DNA from: Porphyromonadaceae bacterium UBA2720
Lineage (GTDB): Bacteria > Bacteroidota > Bacteroidia > Bacteroidales > Muribaculaceae
Assembly (NCBI GenBank): GCA_002353885.1
Contig: DEKO01000147.1
Span: forward strand, 4,530-68,529
DNA: 64,000 nt
Direction of reading: 5' to 3'
Shown: positions 59,091-64,000 of the stretch, piece by piece
Layout: every line of letters starts with the position of its first letter
Position numbering within the stretch: position 1 is the first letter of the stretch
Made by a program: the position numbers and the translations under genes
The notes under the pieces: generated by a model
The model's database searches: none
What the model was told of the DNA's origin: nothing
What the model saw: only the letters and a program-made list of their open reading frames with translations

Positions 59091-59104
59091 ATTCTCAATT
59101 CTCA
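59091..59104. repeat. Heptamer pair, ATTCTCA x2, in the ComM-type leader
   Basis: ATTCTCA twice, then ATAAAAGAAAAAGAAG and the start codon. The unit matches the leuS leader type. Confidence 0.55.
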
Positions 59105-59124
59105 ATAAAAGAAAAAGAAGCATC

Positions 59125-60678
59125 ATGCTAGCACGAACCATCGCAGCCGCTGTGACAGGCATCGACGCCATCAAGGTCGACATCGAGGTGTCAGTCGACT
59201 GGGGGTCGGGCTTCGTCATCGTCGGTCTGCCCGACACCGCCGTCAAGGAAAGCTGTGAGCGTGTGCGTTGCGCCATCCAGCAGGCAGGATATGATTTTCC
59301 CAACAAGAACGTTGTGATCAACCTCTCGCCCGCCGACATCAAGAAGGAGGGTTCGGCCTACGACCTGCCGCTGGCCATCGGCATCCTTGCCGCCGACGAG
59401 AAGATCAACATCGACCGCTTGGGCCGCTATATGCTCATGGGCGAGCTCTCGCTCGATGGTACCCTGCGCACCGTCAAGGGTGCACTGCCCATGGCTATCA
59501 TAGCCCGACAGATGCAGCTCGATGGCTTCATCCTGCCGCGTGCCAACGCATTGGAGGCAGCAGTGGTTAATAACCTGAATATCTATGGTGTCGACAACAT
59601 TCAGCAGGTCATAGCTTTCCTCAATGGCGACCTGCAACTCGACCCCACGCTGGTAGACACCCGCGCCGAGTTTGCCCGTGCGCAGGGGCAGTTTGCCTAC
59701 GACTTTGCCGATGTCAAGGGGCAGGAGAATGTCAAACGCGCCTTTGAGGTGGCGTGTGCTGGTGGTCACAACATCCTGCTCGTGGGCAGCCCAGGTTCAG
59801 GCAAGTCGATGATGGCTAAGCGGTTGCCCAGCATCCTGCCGCCGCTCACCCTGAGCGAGGCTCTCGAGACTACCAAGATACATAGCGTGGCGGGCAAGCT
59901 GCCCACAGGCACCACGCTGATGACTCAGCGCCCCTTCCGATCGCCCCACCACACCATCTCGCCCGTTGCCCTGGTGGGAGGCGGCTCCTATCCCACACCG
60001 GGAGAGATCTCGCTGGCGCACAATGGTGTCCTTTTTCTTGACGAGTTACCCGAGTTCCCGCGGTCGGTGCTGGAGGTAATGCGTCAGCCGCTGGAAGACC
60101 GTGTCATCAGCATCAGCCGAGCTCGCTATGCCACCGAGTATCCAGCTTCGTTCATGCTTGTGGCTTCGATGAACCCCTGCCCTTGCGGCTACTTTGGCCA
60201 CCCCAAGAAGCAATGCATCTGCACCGACTACCAGCGCTCACACTATATGAGCAAAATCAGCGGTCCGCTGCTTGACCGCATCGATCTGCAGATTGAGGTT
60301 CAGCCGGTCGACTTCGACCAGATGTCGTCGCAACAGCCCGGAGAGTCGAGTGCTGCCATTCGCCAGCGTGTCATCGCTGCGCGCAACATTCAGGCCGAGC
60401 GTTTCAAGGGCGAGAAGGGCATCTACTGCAACGCCCAGATGACCAGTTCGCTGCTGCACCGTTATGCCGAGCCCGATGCTGCCGGCCTCGAGAAGTTGCG
60501 TGATGCCATGGAGCGGATGAACATGAGCGCCCGTGCCTACGACCGCATCCTCAAGGTTGCGCGCACCATCGCCGACCTTGAGCAGAGTCGCAACGTGCTT
60601 GGGCACCATATCATGGAGGCCATCGGCTACCGCAACCTCGACCGCACGGGCTACTTCACCACCCAGTCCCTGCTGTGA
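59125..60678 (+). CDS. YifB/ComM-type Mg-chelatase-like AAA+ protein
   Basis: ComM is a helicase that helps branch migration during integration of incoming DNA; relatives are called YifB. The 517-aa product has an N-terminal Lon-protease-like domain (GLPDTAVKESCERVRCAI, KEGSAYDLPLAIGILAA), an AAA+ core with Walker A VGSPGSGKSMMAKRLP and Walker B GVLFLDELPEFPRSVLEVMRQPLEDR, a zinc-like cysteine cluster (NPCPCGYFGHPKKQCIC), and the C-terminal Mg-chelatase domain (LSARAYDRILKVARTIADLE-like). Length is normal. Confidence 0.94.
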   Translation: MLARTIAAAVTGIDAIKVDIEVSVDWGSGFVIVGLPDTAVKESCERVRCAIQQAGYDFPNKNVVINLSPADIKKEGSAYDLPLAIGILAADEKINIDRLGRYMLMGELSLDGTLRTVKGALPMAIIARQMQLDGFILPRANALEAAVVNNLNIYGVDNIQQVIAFLNGDLQLDPTLVDTRAEFARAQGQFAYDFADVKGQENVKRAFEVACAGGHNILLVGSPGSGKSMMAKRLPSILPPLTLSEALETTKIHSVAGKLPTGTTLMTQRPFRSPHHTISPVALVGGGSYPTPGEISLAHNGVLFLDELPEFPRSVLEVMRQPLEDRVISISRARYATEYPASFMLVASMNPCPCGYFGHPKKQCICTDYQRSHYMSKISGPLLDRIDLQIEVQPVDFDQMSSQQPGESSAAIRQRVIAARNIQAERFKGEKGIYCNAQMTSSLLHRYAEPDAAGLEKLRDAMERMNMSARAYDRILKVARTIADLEQSRNVLGHHIMEAIGYRNLDRTGYFTTQSLL

Positions 60679-60776
60679 CACCCGAGCGTGCGATGTTGGC
60701 AAAGGTTGACGACAGAGTGCTAGACCCAGCTGTTCCGCCTCTTTAAGCACTAACGTGCAAAAAACAATGTAAAACG

Positions 60777-60807
60777 CTTGGAATCTAAAAAATAATCACT
60801 ATATTTG
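60777..60807 (+). promoter_or_regulatory. lemA promoter
   Basis: CTTG (60777-60780), 19-nt spacer, TATATTTG (60800-60807), leader about 40 nt. It separates the LemA group from the ComM-type gene. Confidence 0.7.
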
Positions 60808-60848
60808 CAATTTGAAAACTATTCATTCACCTAAACAACTGCAACACT

Positions 60849-61421
60849 ATGGTTACCGCATTAGTTATTTTGTTGGGACTGGTTATCTTTATTGTGATAG
60901 TCTGTGCCCTTTATATGTTCAGCACCCAGCGCTCGCTGGTGACGCTTGACGAGAACTGTAAGAATGCCTTGAGCCAAATCGAAGTGCAACTCAACAGCCG
61001 TTGGGACGCCCTGCTGGCGATGGCCAAAACCGCCAGCGCATACGCCAAGCACGAGAGCGAGACACTGATCAATGTCATCGCCCAGCGCCGCCAGACCAAC
61101 ATCACCACCGCGGCCGATGTCAATGCCCAGGAGGGCGAGCTGAGCAGCGTGTTCTCGCGCCTGATGGCTATCAGCGAGGCCTATCCCAACCTCAAGGCCG
61201 ACGGCATGTTCCTCAAGACGATGGACTCGATCCGCGGCTATGAGGAGAATGTGCGCATGAGCCGCATGGTCTATAACGACTCGGCCACCAAGATGAACCG
61301 CGCCGTGCGCCAGTGGCCCAGTTCGTTTGTGGCCAGCATGCTGCACTTCGGCGAGCGCGAGTATCTCACTGTCGACGACCAGCAGAAGAAGTCGATGCCC
61401 GACCTGTTCCCCAACACTTGA
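60849..61421 (+). CDS. lemA: LemA family protein
   Basis: The 190-aa product has an N-terminal membrane anchor (LVILLGLVIFIVIVCALYMF) and the LemA helical body: LVTLDENCKNALSQIEVQLNSRWDALLAMAKTASAYAKHES, SRLMAISEAYPNLKADGMFLKTMDSIRGYEENVRMSR, YNDSATKMNRAVRQWPSSFVA. Its role in cells is unknown; LemA genes often stand beside DUF2207 or TPM-domain genes, as here. The next gene starts 4 nt after its stop codon. Confidence 0.94.
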   Translation: MVTALVILLGLVIFIVIVCALYMFSTQRSLVTLDENCKNALSQIEVQLNSRWDALLAMAKTASAYAKHESETLINVIAQRRQTNITTAADVNAQEGELSSVFSRLMAISEAYPNLKADGMFLKTMDSIRGYEENVRMSRMVYNDSATKMNRAVRQWPSSFVASMLHFGEREYLTVDDQQKKSMPDLFPNT

Positions 61422-61425
61422 AGCG

Positions 61426-62316
61426 ATGGTACGTCATGACATCAGGCAGCTGTTGCTGGCTTGCCTGCTGCTGTTGACTGCATCCTGGGCACGTGCCGAG
61501 GATGCACTGATGAAGAGTTTTGCCATCGATGTGGTGCTCCATGCCGATGGCAGTGCCCGCATCACTGAGGTGTGGAATGTGGATGTGAACACTGATCGGT
61601 TCAGCGAGTTTTACAACTCCTACTACAACCACTACTTTGGTCGCATCACTGACGTGAGTGTCAGTGATGGTGCCACGATGCTCACCACCGATGATTACTG
61701 GGACCCTGGTGCCACCGTCGATGAGAAGGTGGGGCATTGTGGACTGGTAGCTACCGATGATGGTGATTTCCAGATTTGCTGGGGTGTGGGGCAACCAGGG
61801 CATCACCGCTACATGTTGCGTTACACAGCCACTGCGGTTGTGCAGCCCTACAGTGATAGCCTGGTGTTGATGAATGTGCCGCTGCTCATCACCAGCACGG
61901 TATTGCCCTGTCAGGCTGCTAGTGCCACAATCACGAGGGGCGACAGTGCGTTCACCAGCGACGACATTGTCAGCCTTGAGGTCAAGGGCGCAGCCCGTGG
62001 AGGCTTCAGCAATGGTCGCATCGAGGTTCAGTCGACCCGCACCATGTCGGAAGGTGACCATATGATTGTGCAGATACTGTTTCGTGCGTCGGCCTTTGGC
62101 GAGCTGAGCACGACAGGATTGAGCACTGAGATCGGTGCCGACGAGTTGTCGAGCCCGATGATGCGTGACAGCCAGCCCGGGCGCTACGAGCAGTCGTGGT
62201 GGGGCAAAGTTCTGGACTTCTATGACGAGTGGCCCATCGCCACGCTGATGTGCATCCTGGCAGCACTGCTGGGGTTGTTTTATTTGGTCAAAAAACTAGT
62301 TATTGCACTGTTATGA
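61426..62316 (+). CDS. DUF2207-type exported membrane protein (short)
   Basis: The product (296 aa from ATG 61426, MVRHDIRQLLLACLLLLTASWARA) has a signal peptide and a DUF2207 N-terminal domain: KSFAIDVVLHADGSARITEVWNV, WGVGQPGHHRYMLRYTATAVVQPYSDSLVL. One C-terminal membrane helix (ATLMCILAALLGLFYLV) follows. It stops there, without the cytoplasmic domain of full DUF2207 proteins. It overlaps the following DUF2207 gene by 4 nt. An upstream in-frame start at 61327 lies in lemA and is rejected. Confidence 0.82.
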   Translation: MVRHDIRQLLLACLLLLTASWARAEDALMKSFAIDVVLHADGSARITEVWNVDVNTDRFSEFYNSYYNHYFGRITDVSVSDGATMLTTDDYWDPGATVDEKVGHCGLVATDDGDFQICWGVGQPGHHRYMLRYTATAVVQPYSDSLVLMNVPLLITSTVLPCQAASATITRGDSAFTSDDIVSLEVKGAARGGFSNGRIEVQSTRTMSEGDHMIVQILFRASAFGELSTTGLSTEIGADELSSPMMRDSQPGRYEQSWWGKVLDFYDEWPIATLMCILAALLGLFYLVKKLVIALL

Positions 62317-64000
62317 GACACACAACACATCTGCTGCGGGTGCTGCTGGCAGCACTGGCTGCCGTGGTGGCTGGCCTGATGCAGGCTCACGTTGTCGATG
62401 ACGTGGAGATGCGAGTGGTGGTCAATGACCTGGGCAATGCCCGCGTGGTCGAGGTCAGGCAGTGTGACATGGGCAGCAGCGGTACAGAGGGCTTCATCAA
62501 GCAGTACAATCTGCATGGCATGGGAGTAGGTGAGCTGGCTGTGAGCGATGAGACGGGTGTGCAATATGATGTGGACACGCCCTGGGATGTCGAACGCTCG
62601 CGCACTGAGAAAACCAACCGTTGCGGCATCGTCCGGGTGACGGAGGGCTATGAACTGTGCTGGGGCATCGGTGCCAGCGGGCGGCGCACCTACAATATTC
62701 ACTACACACTCACGCGGCTGGTCAATAGCTTTGACGACTGCGATGGTTTTATCTTCCGCTTCTACGAGCCCGACGAGAGTGCTCCTGCACAGCATGCCCG
62801 CATTGTCATCGAGCGCGAGAGTGGCGAGTTCACAAGCGAGAATACACGCATCTGGGGCTTCCGCTACCACGGCAGCATCCATCTGTTGGACGGGAAAATT
62901 GTGGCCGAGACCAGCGAGCCGTTCCGCTCGTCGGACGAAGGCATGGTCATCATGGCTCAGTTTGACAAGGGTGTATTCCACCCGGTCACCACCCGCAAGG
63001 GCACATTTCTTGACAAGGTCAAGAAGCCTGCATTTGAGGGCAGTGACTACCAACTGAGCGAGCAGGAGCAGAACAGCCGAGGCGTGTCGTCGCTCAAGGG
63101 CAACGGATATGATGGTGGTCAGGGCAGCTTCTGGCAAGAGCTATGGGCCCCCTTCGGCGAGTTGATTGAGATAGGTTTGTGGATATTGATTCCCATTGTG
63201 TTTATTTACCAACTGTTCAGTGTGAGCAGCACAATCAAGACAACGCATCAGAATGTGCGCCTGTTCGGCAACAAGCAGGGCGAGATGACACAGTGGAGCC
63301 GCGACATTCCCTTCGGTGGCGACCTGTACAAGACGAGCCAGGTGCTGCATGCCAACAACAGCCGTGATGTCAATAACAAGAACCAGATTGCTGCCTTGGT
63401 GATGCGCATGACCCACATGGGGCTCATCGTGTTGCGGCCACATGTCAACGACAAGGGAGAGCAGGTGGGAGAGTTTCTGGTGACGCCACCCTTGGGGTTG
63501 AATGGCAACAAAGACCCTCAAGCTGTCCTCATCTACCTCATCCACAAGCAGATGTGGGAGGCCTCCGGTGCCGACCACGTGCTTCAACCCAAGGAGATGA
63601 ACACCTACATGCGTGCCCGTCCGGTTGAGCACCGCGTGGTGGTGCGTCGCATCACCGAACTGTTGGGTGCCAGCGGACGCTCGCGCAGGAGCCTTCAGCC
63701 CGACGAAGTACTGCAGGTCTATGGTCTGAAGAAGTATCTGCAAGAGTTCACCCTGCTTGAGGAACGCCACGTGCTGGAGGTGGGGCTGTGGAAAGAGTAT
63801 ATGGTGTTTGCCACCCTCTATGGCATCGCCAAGCAAGTGTTCAAGGACTTGAAAAAGATCTGGCCCGACTACACCACCCTGGCCCCCGATGAGAGTCTGC
63901 TCATGGACACCGACATCACGACCACCGTGGCCAGCTACACGCTGATGGGCATGAGCTACGTCCGCAGCTACGAGACCCCGCAGGAGCGTGAAGCGCGTCT
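62313..64000 (+). CDS. DUF2207 domain membrane protein (3' end beyond window)
   Basis: From ATG 62313 the frame is open to the window end (562 codons). It has a signal peptide (RVLLAALAAVVAGLMQAHV) and a DUF2207 domain (DDVEMRVVVNDLGNARVVEV, CWGIGASGRRTYNIHYTLTRLV). Next come a membrane helix (IGLWILIPIVFIYQLF) and a cytoplasmic part with FGGDLYKTSQVLHAN and LWKEYMVFATLYGIAKQVFKDLKKIWPDY, typical of the DUF2207 C-terminal region. It is the full-length partner of the short gene before it. The stop codon is outside the window. Confidence 0.88.
   Translation, partial: MRHTTHLLRVLLAALAAVVAGLMQAHVVDDVEMRVVVNDLGNARVVEVRQCDMGSSGTEGFIKQYNLHGMGVGELAVSDETGVQYDVDTPWDVERSRTEKTNRCGIVRVTEGYELCWGIGASGRRTYNIHYTLTRLVNSFDDCDGFIFRFYEPDESAPAQHARIVIERESGEFTSENTRIWGFRYHGSIHLLDGKIVAETSEPFRSSDEGMVIMAQFDKGVFHPVTTRKGTFLDKVKKPAFEGSDYQLSEQEQNSRGVSSLKGNGYDGGQGSFWQELWAPFGELIEIGLWILIPIVFIYQLFSVSSTIKTTHQNVRLFGNKQGEMTQWSRDIPFGGDLYKTSQVLHANNSRDVNNKNQIAALVMRMTHMGLIVLRPHVNDKGEQVGEFLVTPPLGLNGNKDPQAVLIYLIHKQMWEASGADHVLQPKEMNTYMRARPVEHRVVVRRITELLGASGRSRRSLQPDEVLQVYGLKKYLQEFTLLEERHVLEVGLWKEYMVFATLYGIAKQVFKDLKKIWPDYTTLAPDESLLMDTDITTTVASYTLMGMSYVRSYETPQEREAR

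Noticed and set aside
61327..61425. Upstream start for the short DUF2207 gene
   Set aside because: It lies in the end of lemA and would hide the signal peptide that begins at ATG 61426.
1..64000. tRNA, rRNA or known riboswitch genes
   Set aside because: I looked in the gaps for cloverleaf-like stems, CCA-type ends and conserved riboswitch cores and saw none; a covariance-model search would be decisive.

Overview
The window is a chromosomal stretch from a member of the Bacteroidales (Bacteroidota). The signs are the promoter pattern TTTG-N19/20-TAnnTTTG repeated in front of genes on both strands, start codons with A-rich leaders instead of Shine-Dalgarno sites, and family content typical of the order: a DUF4294 protein, a type-II glutaminyl cyclase lipoprotein, a large TGS-like/uridine-kinase fusion, an FtsI with a PASTA tail, and the lptE/sigma-54-activator pair beside secG. 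Coding DNA is G+C-rich and gaps are A+T-rich. A Muribaculaceae- or Prevotella-like organism fits, but the family cannot be fixed from sequence reading alone. No tRNA, rRNA, CRISPR array, prophage or complete insertion sequence was found.

Layout: 0-4.2 kb (minus strand) holds secG, a TPR-like protein, lptE, a sigma-54 activator and a lipid acyltransferase. 4.5-21.2 kb (plus) is the division and cell-wall (dcw) cluster rsmH-ftsL-ftsI-murE-mraY-murD-ftsW-murG-murC-ftsQ-ftsA-ftsZ, without mraZ, and with inverted-repeat elements and two small accessory genes in its gaps. 21.3-22.5 kb (minus) holds adk and hpt. 22.9-30.1 kb holds nnr, a DUF1294 protein, pepD-GNAT-SpoU methyltransferase, and an ABC exporter pair. 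30.2-36.7 kb holds a prolyl oligopeptidase, pheT and an NhaC-type antiporter. A frameshifted secreted protein lies at 37 kb. 37.6-42.7 kb (minus) is an operon of a 145-aa repeat protein, nagZ, nucleoside kinase, folA and an M16 peptidase. A LexA/CI-like regulator and leuS follow. 46.6-53.9 kb holds a secreted protein, rdgB, a DUF3298 protein, hutH-hutI, and, on the other strand, glutaminase and a bile-acid/sodium-symporter-family carrier. 54-64 kb (plus) holds a reverse-order rubrerythrin, an outer-membrane barrel protein, a DUF4294 protein, two lipoproteins (one a glutaminyl cyclase), a PhzF protein, a ComM-type AAA+ protein, LemA and two DUF2207 proteins, the last cut by the window end.

The most unusual signal is between the genes. 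Many gaps hold one of two kinds of structure. The first is inverted-repeat elements, two of which bracket a small accessory gene: a decayed four-helix-bundle gene between murG and murC, and an intact GxxExxY gene between murC and ftsQ. Related solo copies lie elsewhere. The second is short tandem arrays with a 7-nt (sometimes 8-nt) unit, usually in the 5' leader just before a start codon. I read these as intergenic mobile or formerly mobile elements that have repeatedly entered an essential operon. This is an inference that genome-wide repeat searches would settle.
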